Shown: positions 25,162-34,226 of the stretch, piece after piece
Position numbering within the stretch: the stretch's first letter is position 1
How the letters are laid out: each line of letters opens with the position of its first letter
Assembly: GCA_050950025.1 (NCBI GenBank)
Contig: JBMNGW010000003.1
Coordinates: forward strand, 1 to 64,000
From: JBMNGW01 sp050950025
Lineage (GTDB): Bacteria > Spirochaetota > Spirochaetia > Sphaerochaetales > Sphaerochaetaceae
Reading direction: 5' to 3'
Length of the DNA: 64,000 bases
Program-made: the position numbers and the translations under genes
The notes under the pieces: model-generated
Database searches by the model: none
What the model was told of the DNA's origin: nothing
The model's input: the letters and a program-made list of their open reading frames with translations, nothing else

Positions 25162-25965
25162 ATGGATTCATATGATCAAGTAGCTCAACTCATTCTGCAA
25201 ATGGGTAGCTATGCCGCCACTGAGCAGGCCCATGTTGTTCGCACTTACAAAGAAGACGGAACTATTCTGACAAAAACCGATACTACTATTAACGAGAAAA
25301 TAAGTTCGCTTTTAGCCTCTTTGTTCCCCCAAGCCAATATTATTACTGAGGAGGCTTTACGAGCTGTTAATCCCTCTGCTCCGCTGACATTCATTCTCGA
25401 TCCGATAGACGGTACCGACTCGTACAGCCAAGGCCTTCCGGGCTGGGCAATAGCTTTGGGCATTTTAGATCAAAAGCGCCAGCCCATAGGAGCTATGGTC
25501 TATGCGCCAAGGTGGGGGCACAACAACTCTACCGGCCTTTTTTTGCGCCAAGATCCTTACAAAGAGTTACTTCTTAACGACTCGGTGCTGACAACCAATC
25601 CCGATAGACCAAAAATTCACGCTTATGCTATTGCCTCTCATATCATTAAACACTGCCCCATTCAGCGCCTTGATGCTAAAATTCGGAGCTTTGGTTCCAA
25701 TATTCTCCATATGATTAGCGCTTTAAGCCACCCCTATATTGAAGGGGCTGTCTCCTACCGCTGTTTTGCCTGGGACATTGCTGCCGCCCACGCCCTGTTA
25801 AGCGGCCAAGGGTTTGTTGTCGAAGATGAGCAAGGGGCCCCTTTTACCTACACCGATGAATTATTGGTGGAACGCAAAAGTATCCCCGGCTTTGTTTTTA
25901 GTGGAACTCGAGTAGCTGTTAACTCATTGCAAAAGCAGTTCAGTTGCCCCGATCATCATCACTGA
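25162..25965 (+). CDS. Inositol monophosphatase-family phosphatase
   Basis: A Li-sensitive, Mg-dependent phosphatase of the IMPase/CysQ/FIG superfamily with 267 residues. The metal-binding motifs are EEALR (Glu), DPIDGTDSY (the DPxDGT motif) near residue 80 and WDIAAAHALL near 207. The family hydrolyses inositol phosphates, 3'-phosphoadenosine nucleotides or fructose-1,6-bisphosphate; motifs alone do not separate these. The gene runs divergently from mfd with 38 bases between starts, and its 3' end overlaps the YhhQ gene by 26 bases. Confidence 0.85.
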   Translation: MDSYDQVAQLILQMGSYAATEQAHVVRTYKEDGTILTKTDTTINEKISSLLASLFPQANIITEEALRAVNPSAPLTFILDPIDGTDSYSQGLPGWAIALGILDQKRQPIGAMVYAPRWGHNNSTGLFLRQDPYKELLLNDSVLTTNPDRPKIHAYAIASHIIKHCPIQRLDAKIRSFGSNILHMISALSHPYIEGAVSYRCFAWDIAAAHALLSGQGFVVEDEQGAPFTYTDELLVERKSIPGFVFSGTRVAVNSLQKQFSCPDHHH

Positions 25966-26641
25966 TTCGCAAATTGCGGTGCCACTTGGCAGCCAGATAC
26001 ATAAACGGGGTATCTAATAACGCTACCACCCATTTTAATAGGTAGGTTGTGATCATTATCTGATACAACACCGTAGCAGGATAAACTCCCACAAAGGCTA
26101 TGAGAGTAAATAACAGGGTGTCGATAAGTTGACTGACCATCGTGGAGGCATTATTGCGCAGCCACAGCCAAGAATGCTGAGGCTTTTTCCTTTTCCAAAA
26201 CTCAAAGGCATGGATGTCGTGGGTTTGGGAAACTAAATAGGCTACTAGGCTTGCTAAAGCAATGCGAGGCATCAGACCAAATATTGCAGCTAATGCAGGG
26301 TGCATCACATCGGCAGGACTGGGGACAAAAACTAAAGCAATATTCATCAATATCGTCATGGCAACTAAAGAGAAAAATCCGATGGCAACAGCTTTAGCTG
26401 CCTCTTTTTTTCCATAACATTCACTAAGGATATCAGTAGCTAAAAAACTGGTAGCGTACACAATGTTGCCTAAAGTCGCTTCCAGACCAAAAAGAGTAAC
26501 TGTTTTAGTCACCTGTATATTGGCCACAATGACTGAAATAGGAATCCAAATAAATAATCCCGTTTTTCCCCATAAGCGAAACGCTGCCATAATAAACACA
26601 AAGTTCAACAGCAGCAGCAAAAACCAAATCAGCTCGTTCAA
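25940..26641 (-). CDS. yhhQ: Queuosine precursor transporter, YhhQ/VUT family
   Basis: An inner-membrane protein of 233 residues with about six hydrophobic segments, belonging to DUF165/VUT. Members import queuosine precursors (preQ0 or preQ1) for tRNA modification. Typical segments are VANIQVTKTVTLFG, the ATDILSECYGKKEA motif, SLVAYLVSQTHDIHAFEFWK and LIDTLLFTLIAFVGV. It is the last gene of a three-gene minus-strand set, overlapping the NTPase gene by 4 bases. No other queuosine gene is in the window, consistent with salvage. Confidence 0.9.
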   Translation of the reverse strand: MNELIWFLLLLLNFVFIMAAFRLWGKTGLFIWIPISVIVANIQVTKTVTLFGLEATLGNIVYATSFLATDILSECYGKKEAAKAVAIGFFSLVAMTILMNIALVFVPSPADVMHPALAAIFGLMPRIALASLVAYLVSQTHDIHAFEFWKRKKPQHSWLWLRNNASTMVSQLIDTLLFTLIAFVGVYPATVLYQIMITTYLLKWVVALLDTPFMYLAAKWHRNLRISDDDRGN

Positions 26642-27159
26642 CCTAGCACCCTCTTAAATTGGCTCTCCCACTCCTTTTGGCTTTCCAAAAATATAATCTC
26701 CTCTTTGTCCAACGTATAATACGAGATGAGCTGTTCAACTAAAGAGCTTCTGCACACTAATATAAGGGTCCCTTCATAGTGCTCTATTAAAGTGCGTACT
26801 AACTGATCAAAGCCGCGACCGCCTAGCTCAATAGGCCCCATTTCATCGACAGTAATATAATCGGCCGTTTCAATCTGGGCCATAGTGATCTCATATGCCC
26901 ACTGAAATGTGGAAAAATCGACCCAAAAGCGGCCCACCTGTTCAAAAGAGTCTTTGTATTGTTCTTGCATCAGTAAACGACAATTTCCTGTGCCTTGGTC
27001 GCTAAGGGTATAAGAGGTTTTAGGTTTATGGGGTAACTGAGCAACTTGTATAACCCCGCCTAAGCGACTGCCTTGGGAGTCGAGCAGCGAACAAAGGCTA
27101 TATAGCATGCTGGTTTTTCTGCTGTTTAGCTCTCCGCTAATTATGATGGGTCGCTTCAT
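26638..27159 (-). CDS. THEP1/DUF2478-like P-loop NTPase with altered Walker A
   Basis: A 173-residue P-loop protein. The N-terminal strand is followed by GELNSRKTS at about 9-17, a Walker A in which the Gly before Lys is replaced by Arg. The Walker B region reads YITVDEMGPIELGGRGF, the hallmark of THEP1-like nucleoside-triphosphatases, in which DE(I/V/M)GP(M/L/I)EL is conserved. The substrate and partner are unknown. The ATG after GGGAGG overlaps the stop of the ACT gene (TGATG). Whether the Arg allows nucleotide binding cannot be told from the sequence. Confidence 0.7.
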   Translation of the reverse strand: MKRPIIISGELNSRKTSMLYSLCSLLDSQGSRLGGVIQVAQLPHKPKTSYTLSDQGTGNCRLLMQEQYKDSFEQVGRFWVDFSTFQWAYEITMAQIETADYITVDEMGPIELGGRGFDQLVRTLIEHYEGTLILVCRSSLVEQLISYYTLDKEEIIFLESQKEWESQFKRVLG

Positions 27160-27815
27160 CAAGCGCCTCCCAAAAAACTTTGCAAAACGGCAAAAGCCTC
27201 CATTGAGTCTTCCCGTTTAATAACAAAGGTGAGCTCATTCATAGTCGAGATGATTTCATTGACATTAATCTCTTCCCAAGCGAGCTTACGCACCGCCTCA
27301 TAGACAATACCGGGAGTCGACATAAAATCACCTGAGAAAATAAGGGAGAGAGCTACCAAATCGCCCATCCGATGGAGCACTGTCTCTCCTGCTATTAACT
27401 GTTCGACTTGCTGCACATATTTTTCACTAAACGAAAAGCTCAGTTCATAACTGCCCAGAGTCACATTCAGAAAATCACCGGCATAAGGGCTGATTAGTTG
27501 ATACACTTTAGCAAGCTTACCCATCACCGAATCGCTGCGCTTTAAGTTAATGCTAAAAATGTTGGTCTTCATCCGCATTTCATAGCGAATATCGAATTCT
27601 TTCTGCTCTGCCTCTTTTTTACGCAATTGCTCGGCATAACGGCGTATAGCCATCACTATGGCAGAAGTGTTTACCGGCTTTCCGTGCAACTCCTCAACAC
27701 TTTTTTGAATTGAAGAAGCATAATTACTATAGCTGAGGATACCTTGAATCAGCATCTCATACATAAAAGGGGTGCGGTCAATGATCCGTTTCACCGCTGA
27801 GCTGACAGACTCCAT
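27159..27815 (-). CDS. ACT-domain protein with N-terminal helical region
   Basis: A cytoplasmic protein of 218 residues of unknown function. The N-terminal 65 residues look helical and may be a winged-helix type segment (ISYSNYASS-like region with LHGKPVNTSAIVMAIRRYA). The C-terminal half has an ACT-like ligand-binding fold, best seen in TPGIVYEAVRKLAWEEINVNEIISTMNELTFVI, as in aspartokinases, where it binds amino acids. It could be a ligand-sensing regulator of its operon with the NTPase and YhhQ. An inverted repeat sits 17 bases upstream of the start. Confidence 0.65.
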   Translation of the reverse strand: MESVSSAVKRIIDRTPFMYEMLIQGILSYSNYASSIQKSVEELHGKPVNTSAIVMAIRRYAEQLRKKEAEQKEFDIRYEMRMKTNIFSINLKRSDSVMGKLAKVYQLISPYAGDFLNVTLGSYELSFSFSEKYVQQVEQLIAGETVLHRMGDLVALSLIFSGDFMSTPGIVYEAVRKLAWEEINVNEIISTMNELTFVIKREDSMEAFAVLQSFLGGA

Positions 27816-27831
27816 AACGACTCCTTGGCCT

Positions 27832-27851
27832 TGATAATGTTATTATTATCA
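27832..27851 (-). promoter_or_regulatory. Fur-like inverted repeat upstream of the ACT operon
   Basis: TGATAAT (27832-27838) and ATTATCA (27845-27851) are perfect 7-base inverted arms with a 6-base spacer, resembling Fur or PerR recognition elements. On the minus strand the right half doubles as a GATAAT -10 box, with TTGTTG 18 bases before it. The next gene starts 17 bases away. Which regulator binds is unknown; a PerR-type protein is encoded at 57.8 kb. Confidence 0.45.
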
Positions 27852-27898
27852 CAAGTGCGTTAGTTTTACAACAAATCTGGGGCAAATTGAGGCTTTAT

Positions 27899-28579
27899 TC
27901 ACGCCCCTTGGCGCCAAGAGGCAATCAGAGAAAGAATCAGTTCATGCCCCTTTTCATTGGGATGAATTCCATCTTCACACAGCAAGGAAGACAACGCTTT
28001 GTGTTGTAAAAAACCGCTGCGAACATCAATAAGGCGGCAAGAGTATTCGGTGGCAGTATGAATAACTGCCAAAGAGTAGAGTTCTTGGCGTCGAGCTATG
28101 GCTTGCACATCGCCTAACCACGTTACAATAGCCTCTTTGTTCAAACCAGAGCGACAAATATGGTCTAAATACCGCTGGGAATCGATTGGCGGTAGGCTCA
28201 TTAAAATAGGTTCCATATGAGCAGTTCTTAGCAATGTGATCATTTTTTTCAATGTTTGTTTAAAAAGGGGGAGCTCTGTTTGACTTTTGTGCTCTTTAGT
28301 GGGCTCTGCTGCCACTTCGGCCCACCGATAATCACAATCGTTACCCCCAAATTCAAGCAGCACATAATCGCTGTAGTTTTGTTTGCCCACAAAGCGTTGC
28401 AACAGCTGCATCCCTTTGGTAATGGTGCAGCCAAATAGGGCTTGCACATCAACGTGCAATTTCTGTTGTGCCGCAAAACGGGTCAGCGGTTCTTTGGGAA
28501 GTACTACATAACGCTGCTCTTTTTGTTCATAAACAACCCGCTTCAAAATAGAATCGCCAAAGACTTTTACACTTTTCAT
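27899..28579 (-). CDS. SGNH/GDSL-family hydrolase
   Basis: A 226-residue SGNH esterase-like hydrolase without signal peptide. Block I is FGDSILKR near residue 6 (nucleophile Ser), block III is FGGND near 79, and block V is DGIHPNEKGH near 205 with the Asp-x-x-His pair. A Gly in block II is less clear. Family members hydrolyse esters of lipids, sugars or thioesters; the substrate is unknown. The start is the ATG preceded by GGGAGG. It is transcribed divergently from nrdR across a 202-base gap. Confidence 0.85.
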   Translation of the reverse strand: MKSVKVFGDSILKRVVYEQKEQRYVVLPKEPLTRFAAQQKLHVDVQALFGCTITKGMQLLQRFVGKQNYSDYVLLEFGGNDCDYRWAEVAAEPTKEHKSQTELPLFKQTLKKMITLLRTAHMEPILMSLPPIDSQRYLDHICRSGLNKEAIVTWLGDVQAIARRQELYSLAVIHTATEYSCRLIDVRSGFLQHKALSSLLCEDGIHPNEKGHELILSLIASWRQGA

Positions 28580-28674
28580 TGCTTTGCCTCCCACTATCAG
28601 TGTAAAAACGGACAATAAAGCTGCCTATAGTTTTTTTTATTCAATTGATGAGGAAAATCATAGTAGGAGTCGAC

Positions 28675-28698
28675 TAGTGAAGTTCACTATCTTCACTA
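28675..28698. promoter_or_regulatory. Palindromic operator-like repeat between GDSL gene and nrdR
   Basis: TAGTGAA (28675-28681), one G, and TTCACTA (28683-28689) form a perfect 7-1-7 palindrome. A second TTCACTA follows at 28692-28698. It does not resemble the NrdR box. The rest of this 202-base gap (28580-28781) contains T- and A-rich tracts, no ORF and no strong promoter; a weak candidate is TTGCGC with TATATG 17 bases later, just before nrdR. Confidence 0.5.
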
Positions 28699-28781
28699 TT
28701 TCTCCTTTTTTTTACCCTTTGCGCATTTTCAGAGAGGCAACTATATGCTATGGTACAAGTTGTAGGAAAGGAGAAAGTGCC

Positions 28782-29246
28782 GTGCTATGCCCCCACTGCG
28801 GAAACATGGATGATAAGGTTCTTGAATCTCGCCAAAACAGCAGCGGATCTTCAATTAGAAGACGGCGTGAATGTCTTTCTTGCGGGTATCGATTTACCAG
28901 TTATGAGCGCATTGAAGAAAAACCGCTGATGGTGGTAAAAAAAGATGGTCGCAGAGAGCCTTTTGATATCCGCAAAATAGAGCGAGGAATCCGCATTACG
29001 GTAGAAAAACGGCACATCGGCCAAGAGACCATAGAACAAGTTCTGCAGGATATTGAAGATGAAGTGGTGCTGGCAGCCGGAGCCAAACGGGAAATTCCCT
29101 CGCGCTTAATAGGCGAAGCAGCCTTACGCCAGCTCTATAAAATCGACACTGTTGCCTATATCCGTTTTGCCTCTGTCTACCGTGCTTTTGATAATGTCGA
29201 TCAGTTTATTGAAGAGATCGAAAGCATTACTCACAAGCTAAAGTAG
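28782..29246 (+). CDS. nrdR: Transcriptional repressor NrdR
   Basis: NrdR represses ribonucleotide reductase genes and senses dATP/ATP. The 154-residue protein has an N-terminal zinc ribbon (CPHCG, then CLSCGYRFTSYER) and an ATP-cone domain from about residue 45 (VVKKDGRREPFDIRKIERGI) to the end (YIRFASVYRAFDNVDQFIEEI). The length is standard. The start is a GTG preceded by AAAGGAG; a longer in-frame reading of 66 more codons has no homology. It converges on the dGTPase gene with 2 bases between stops. No nrd gene is in the window. Confidence 0.96.
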   Translation: MLCPHCGNMDDKVLESRQNSSGSSIRRRRECLSCGYRFTSYERIEEKPLMVVKKDGRREPFDIRKIERGIRITVEKRHIGQETIEQVLQDIEDEVVLAAGAKREIPSRLIGEAALRQLYKIDTVAYIRFASVYRAFDNVDQFIEEIESITHKLK

Positions 29247-29248
29247 CC

Positions 29249-30403
29249 TTAGCGCACATCAAACCATTTACCGGTAATCGATTGCTCCAGTCGTTCATTC
29301 AAATGCTCTGGTTTAAGAATCTCATTGGCACAATCAAGACAAAAATTGTCACTCATTCCCGCCACATAATCAAACACAATCCGATCAAGACTCCCATCAT
29401 ACTTCAGATAAGGGTCTTTCATCTCTGTAAGATGGAGCATAAAACCAACTGCCAACATGTTTTTCTCATCGATGTAGCCCTCTTTCTCTTCTCCATAAGC
29501 ATCAATAAGCTGCTCCAAATATTCCACAATCAGTTTGAACAACCGTCCAAAGTAATTCCCGTACCCTTCCAGCAAATATGAAAGATAGATCTCTTTGTAA
29601 TTGAACTCTTTCATCACCATCATGGCTTCAAAAACGTCATCAGAGAAAGCAATTCCCTTCTCGGGAGTTGAAGTATCGATAACATCGTTAACCAGTGTAT
29701 TAATAATGGCCGCATTGCTCGCTCCCAATCTGGTTCGAACTTTTTCGGGCAGGCTTTGGGGCTTAATAACCATTAAACGACAAGCATCTTCGTAATCCCG
29801 CCCCAAATAGGCAATCTGATCAGAAAAGCGGACTACTGCTGCTTCCCAGGTAGCCGGATAGGCATTAATGCGACTGCCGATCCTCGATAAATCCTTTTTC
29901 TGGTGAGTCGGCATTAATTTTTGGGTGAATACCTCACCGTTGTGACTGGCTATGCCATCTCGCACGGCATACGTTAAGTTAAGGCCTTTACCATGGTCAG
30001 CTAAAAAATCGACAATGCGCAATGAGTTCATCTCATGTTCAAAGGGGCCCAAATTGCGGCTTTGCATCATGGTATCTAAAATGGTCTCCCCCACATGACC
30101 AAAGGGGGTGTGCCCCAAATCATGGCCCATCCCAATAGCCCAAGCCAATTCGGTATCGAGGCCTAATCCTCGACAAATGGCACTGGCAATTGAGGCTACA
30201 TGTAACACATGTTCCATGCGGGTACAAATATGGTCGTTACTGGGAGCAAAAAAGACTTGGGTTTTGTGTTTAAGGCGCCGAAAAGCACTGGAATGAATGA
30301 TGGCAGTTGTATCACGGTAGTAATCTCCTCGCACATCTTCTTTGCGGGGAGTTTTTCTTTGTTTGAGCTCTACCGAGGGTAATTCATTGACGAATTGTTT
30401 CAT
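29249..30403 (-). CDS. dgt: Deoxyguanosinetriphosphate triphosphohydrolase-like protein
   Basis: An HD-domain dNTP triphosphohydrolase of 384 residues. The phosphohydrolase motifs are HSSAFRRLKHKTQVF near 33, RMEHVLHVASIA (first His), MGHDLGHTPFGHVGE (HD) and the later SDQIAYLGRDYEDA (Asp). The length and pattern fit the dGTPase type 2 subfamily. It degrades dNTPs to nucleoside and triphosphate, affecting dNTP pools. The ATG follows GGAGGAG. Its pairing with nrdR suggests a shared theme of dNTP balance, though the genes are convergent. Confidence 0.92.
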   Translation of the reverse strand: MKQFVNELPSVELKQRKTPRKEDVRGDYYRDTTAIIHSSAFRRLKHKTQVFFAPSNDHICTRMEHVLHVASIASAICRGLGLDTELAWAIGMGHDLGHTPFGHVGETILDTMMQSRNLGPFEHEMNSLRIVDFLADHGKGLNLTYAVRDGIASHNGEVFTQKLMPTHQKKDLSRIGSRINAYPATWEAAVVRFSDQIAYLGRDYEDACRLMVIKPQSLPEKVRTRLGASNAAIINTLVNDVIDTSTPEKGIAFSDDVFEAMMVMKEFNYKEIYLSYLLEGYGNYFGRLFKLIVEYLEQLIDAYGEEKEGYIDEKNMLAVGFMLHLTEMKDPYLKYDGSLDRIVFDYVAGMSDNFCLDCANEILKPEHLNERLEQSITGKWFDVR

Positions 30404-30445
30404 CAGGGTCTCCTCCACTAGAAAACAGGGCTTTTCCATGGTAGC

Positions 30446-30982
30446 ATGAGTGCCATGTTGATGCTACTGATTGCTTTGAGCACTACCTTATTGGCTTTTC
30501 TTGCCTCTGCTGCCACATTGCGGTTCCTATTTTCCCGCCAAAGGTGGTTCTGGGTTCTGCCGTTTATTCTCAGCCTCCTTTTTTTGTATCTGAGCCTTGA
30601 ACCTCTGCACATTGTCTCTACTACCATACTAAGCGGTTCATACCAAGTGAGGTTGGGCCCCTACCGCTCAGTACGGGAGATTGTTCCGCTCATCATCCTC
30701 TTTTTATGGTACATGATGATAATTATTTGGCGATATGCTCTTAAGCAGGTTATTTCGGAAAACAAACAGCTTCTGCAGACAAAGAAAAATGTGCAAGAAG
30801 CCCACTATATTGAGCAATTGGAAGTGCGCAATTATGAAAAGAAGCGGAAGAAAAAAGAGCGTGCTGCCTTGCGCCTTTATCAAGAACAGGGGGGCAACCG
30901 CTACCCATTAAGCTGGCTTAATCTTATGGATAGCTCAGATACTCCCCCTTTTGTGGCAAATGGTGGTGGCCACAAACCATGA
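30446..30982 (+). CDS. Membrane protein of unknown function with charged tail
   Basis: A 178-residue protein with hydrophobic segments at about 4-27, 36-54 and 79-97, so it should be an inner-membrane protein with three spans. From about 105 onward it becomes charged and helical (KKNVQEAHYIEQLEVRNYEK, then KKRKKKER), possibly a cytoplasmic coiled coil. I do not recognise a family. Its end overlaps the aroK start by 4 bases (ATGA), so it is probably the first gene of an operon with aroK and aroC. Two further Met codons lie near the start. Confidence 0.6.
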   Translation: MSAMLMLLIALSTTLLAFLASAATLRFLFSRQRWFWVLPFILSLLFLYLSLEPLHIVSTTILSGSYQVRLGPYRSVREIVPLIILFLWYMMIIIWRYALKQVISENKQLLQTKKNVQEAHYIEQLEVRNYEKKRKKKERAALRLYQEQGGNRYPLSWLNLMDSSDTPPFVANGGGHKP

Positions 30983-31554
30983 GTATTGTCTACTTATTGG
31001 GAATCAAGCACTCGGGAAAATCGACTTTGGCCCCCCTTGTGGCCAAACAGTTGGGCATGGAATGCTTTGATACCGATGATCTGATAAAAGAGTTACTTCC
31101 GGCCCCCTATACCTCCATTCGGCAGTTCTACCAAGACCAAGGGCCTCACCAATTTAGAGAAAAAGAGGTTGAAGCACTTCGTCGTCTCCTTAAGACAACT
31201 CAGAACACCCATATGGTTGTGGCAACCGGCGGCGGAGCATGTGATAACCAAGCCCTTGTGACAATCATGCGAAAAACCGGCACCCTTGTCTATCTGTATG
31301 TTGAAAAAGAGATTTTAGCAAAACGAATTTTTGCCCAGCCCCTGCCCCCCTTTTTACAGACTGCCGATCCGGTCTCTTCTTTTAATCAACTCTTTGAGCA
31401 ACGTGATCGCCTCTATAGGAAAGTTTCTCATATTATGGTATCATTGTCCGAATGCCAACAGGTGCACCAATGTGCACAACTTGTGGCTGCTTATGTAAAA
31501 ACAAGCATCGACAGTGAGGAACCATGCCAAAAAACAGTTTTGGAACAGCTCTGA
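30979..31554 (+). CDS. aroK: Shikimate kinase
   Basis: Shikimate kinase phosphorylates shikimate at O3 in the aromatic pathway. The 191 residues contain Walker A GIKHSGKST at 8-16, the shikimate-binding CFDTDDLI near 29 and FREKEVEALRRLL, and the ATGGGACDN motif near 82. The C-terminal lid is short but present (LFEQRDRLYRKVS). The gene overlaps the start of aroC by 31 bases, so the last ten codons are shared in another frame. Confidence 0.93.
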   Translation: MSIVYLLGIKHSGKSTLAPLVAKQLGMECFDTDDLIKELLPAPYTSIRQFYQDQGPHQFREKEVEALRRLLKTTQNTHMVVATGGGACDNQALVTIMRKTGTLVYLYVEKEILAKRIFAQPLPPFLQTADPVSSFNQLFEQRDRLYRKVSHIMVSLSECQQVHQCAQLVAAYVKTSIDSEEPCQKTVLEQL

Positions 31555-32575
31555 CTATTACTACCTTCGGCGAGTCACACGGACCAGCTATTGGAGTGAC
31601 TATTGATGGGTTGCAGAGTAATTTTACCATCGATTTGGATGATTTGAGCTACCAGATGAGTCGCAGGCGACCTGGGGGTAACCGCTTGGGAACCAAAAGG
31701 GAAGAAAGCGATGCTCCTGAAATAGTTTCAGGGGTATTTGAAGGTAAAACTACCGGAACGCCTTTGACCATGATTATTCGTAATACGAATCAAAGAAGTA
31801 GCGATTACGCTGCTATTAAAGATATCTATCGCCCCGGACATGCTGATTATACTTGGGACGCTAAATTCGGGTCTGCGCGATTATCGCGGGGGAGGACGCT
31901 CAAGTGGGCGCGAAACGGCAGCCCGAGTTGCCGCCGGAGCCATTGCCAGGCAAATCTTAGCCTCCCACGGCATTACCATAGAAGCTTATGCCATTCAAAT
32001 TGGCTCGATTGTGGCTCAAAAACGAGATTATGAGCAGATTAAACAGAATCTTGTTAGCTGCCCCGATAAACAGGCAGCCCAGGAAATGGAAGCTTTGATT
32101 GAACGCATGCGCCAAGAAGGCAACAGTGTTGGAGGCATTATTGAATGTCGCATCAAAGGAGTCCCCGCCGGTTTGGGAGAGCCTGTTTTTGATAAAACAG
32201 ATGCCCTTTTAGCCCATGCCATGCTCTCTGTCGGAGCGGTCAAAGGAATTGAGTTTGGCTTAGGTTTTGCATCGGCCTCTATGACCGGCTTAGAACACAA
32301 TGATCAAATGGATGCCTCGGGGTTTTTAAGTAACCATGCAGGGGGAATAAACGGTGGAATTACCAACGGAGAGCCAATTGTGTTTCGCTGTGCGATTAAA
32401 CCCACCAGTTCGATTAGTTTAGCGCAAAAGAGGTGTCGACAGTAACAACCAAGAACACTCCCTAGTCGTTGAAGGGAGGCACGATCCTTCCATTTGTGTC
32501 CGTATTGTGCCCGTTATTGAAGCAATGGCGGCCATCACACTCCTTTCTTTGTGGTACGAGCAGCATGGCCGATAA
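31524..32575 (+). pseudogene. aroC: Chorismate synthase, two frameshifts as read
   Basis: Chorismate synthase converts EPSP to chorismate with reduced FMN. The product is recognisable throughout: GTALTITTFGESHG at the start, SRRRPGGNRLGTKREE, RPGHADYTWDAKFG, RDYRGGGRSSGRETAARVAAGAIA and the end VDSNNQEHSLVVEGRHDPSICVR. The frame changes twice. One extra G lies in GGG at 31869-31871, and one extra A in AAAA at 32426-32429. Removing both gives a protein of about 350 residues, the family length. The gene overlaps aroK and the helicase start (11 bases). Sequencing error is more likely than decay, because all motifs are intact. Confidence 0.9.
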
Positions 32576-34226
32576 TCCGTTGATTGTACAAAGCGACTTA
32601 AGCCTGCTATTGGATGTTCATCATCCCAAAGCTTCTTTGGCACGAGCCGATATTATTGCCTTCAGTGAGTTGGTTAAATCACCAGAGCACGTGCATACGT
32701 ACACCATCAGTGCCATCTCGTTGTGGAACGCCGCCTCTGCGGGGTTGAGCACCGATGAAGTCATCCATAGACTTACGTCGTGGTCACGCTTTGAAATTCC
32801 AGAGACGGTCCTCTTTCACATCAAAGAAATTGGCGGTCGCTTTGGCTCAGTGGTCCTCCAGCCGTGGCCTGCAGATTCCGATTATTACCTATTGACAGTC
32901 CACAACAAACGCTACGAGCAGGAGATACTAGCTCTCGTAAAGCTCTTAAAACGATGCTCAGATCAGTGGCTGAAGGGTATTTGGTCAATGCATACGATCG
33001 AGGGGAACTGAAACTGCAACTGATTAAGCTCTCGTTGCCCGTTGATGATCGTCTTCCGCTAAACAGGGGTGAAGCATTGCCTATGGCTTTCAAAGCGGTA
33101 TCGCAAAGAGGTACCCCCTTTGTTTTACGAGATTACCAACAGCTAGCAGCCGATGCGGTGTTGGGTAACGGAGGACCAGGAACAGGGTATGGAACTATCG
33201 TGTTGCCCTGTGGCAGCGGGAAAACCATTGTTGGGATGGAAATTATGAGCCGCTTAAAAACACGGACGTTGATTCTTAGCACCAACGTTGCCGCTGTCCA
33301 CCAATGGATCGGAGAAATTCAAGATTAAACTTGATGTTGATCCCTCATTAATCGGCGAATATTCGGGGATGCGCAAAGAAGTCAAACCCATCACGGTATG
33401 CACCTACCAAGTGCTAACGTGGCGAGCTGATAAACAAAGTGAGTATCCCCATATGAAATTGCTACGGGAAGGCAATTGGGGACTTATCATTTACGATGAA
33501 GTTCACATGCTGCCCGCTCCCGTTTTTAAAATCACGGCCGAATTGCAAGCTGTCCATCGCATTGGACTGACTGCAACCTTGATCAGAGAGGACAATCGGG
33601 AAGACGAGGTATTCTCCCTTGTCGGCCCCAAACGTTATGACGTGCCGTGGAGTATCTTGGAACAGCAGGGCTGGATTGCCGAAGCTCAATGCACAGAAAT
33701 CCGTATTCCCCTGCCCCAAGAACTGGAGATTCCGTATGCCATCGCCGGCAAGCGAGAAAAGTATCGATTGGCAAGTGAAAATAAGGCCAAATTACCAATA
33801 GTCAAGGCTTTGATAGAAAACCATCGGCACGACTATATTCTGGTCATCGGTCAATATCTTGATCAATTAAAAATGGTGGCCAAGGAAATTGGTGCCCCTT
33901 TAATCACCGGATCAACTGCCAATGCCCGTCGTGATGAGCTTTATCAAAGCTTTCGTGAAGGCAAAGAGCCTATTTTAGTTGTCTCTAAAGTGGCTAATTT
34001 CGCTATCGACTTGCCCGATGCTTCGGTGGCCATCCAAGTCTCAGGAACATTCGGCTCTCGACAAGAAGAGGCTCAACGCCTGGGACGAATTTTACGGCCC
34101 AAGCGGCAGAGTTCCCATTTTTACACCTTGGTAACTCGCTTCTCAACTGAAGAGGAGTTTAGTGCTAATCGTCAAAAATTTCTCTCTGAACAAGGCTACT
34201 CATACAAAGTGGAGGTTTGGGAATGA
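32565..34226 (+). pseudogene. XPB/ERCC3-type DNA helicase, two frameshifts as read
   Basis: A superfamily 2 helicase of the bacterial XPB group known from mycobacteria and spirochaetes. The N-terminal domain reads NPLIVQSDLSLLLDVHHPKA and KSPEHVHTYTISAISLWNAA. Helicase motifs follow: LRDYQQLAADAV, Walker A LPCGSGKT, YDEVHMLPAP (DEVH box), TATLIRED, and SGTFGSRQEEAQRLGRILRPK (motif VI). One base appears missing (or two extra) near 32922-32940, and one extra T lies at about 33324-33327. Corrected length is about 553 residues. Its stop overlaps the partner gene start (ATGA). Confidence 0.88.

Noticed and set aside
28584..28781. N-terminal extension of NrdR by 66 residues
   Set aside because: It crosses the palindrome and lacks homology; the GTG before CPHCG has a good AAAGGAG.
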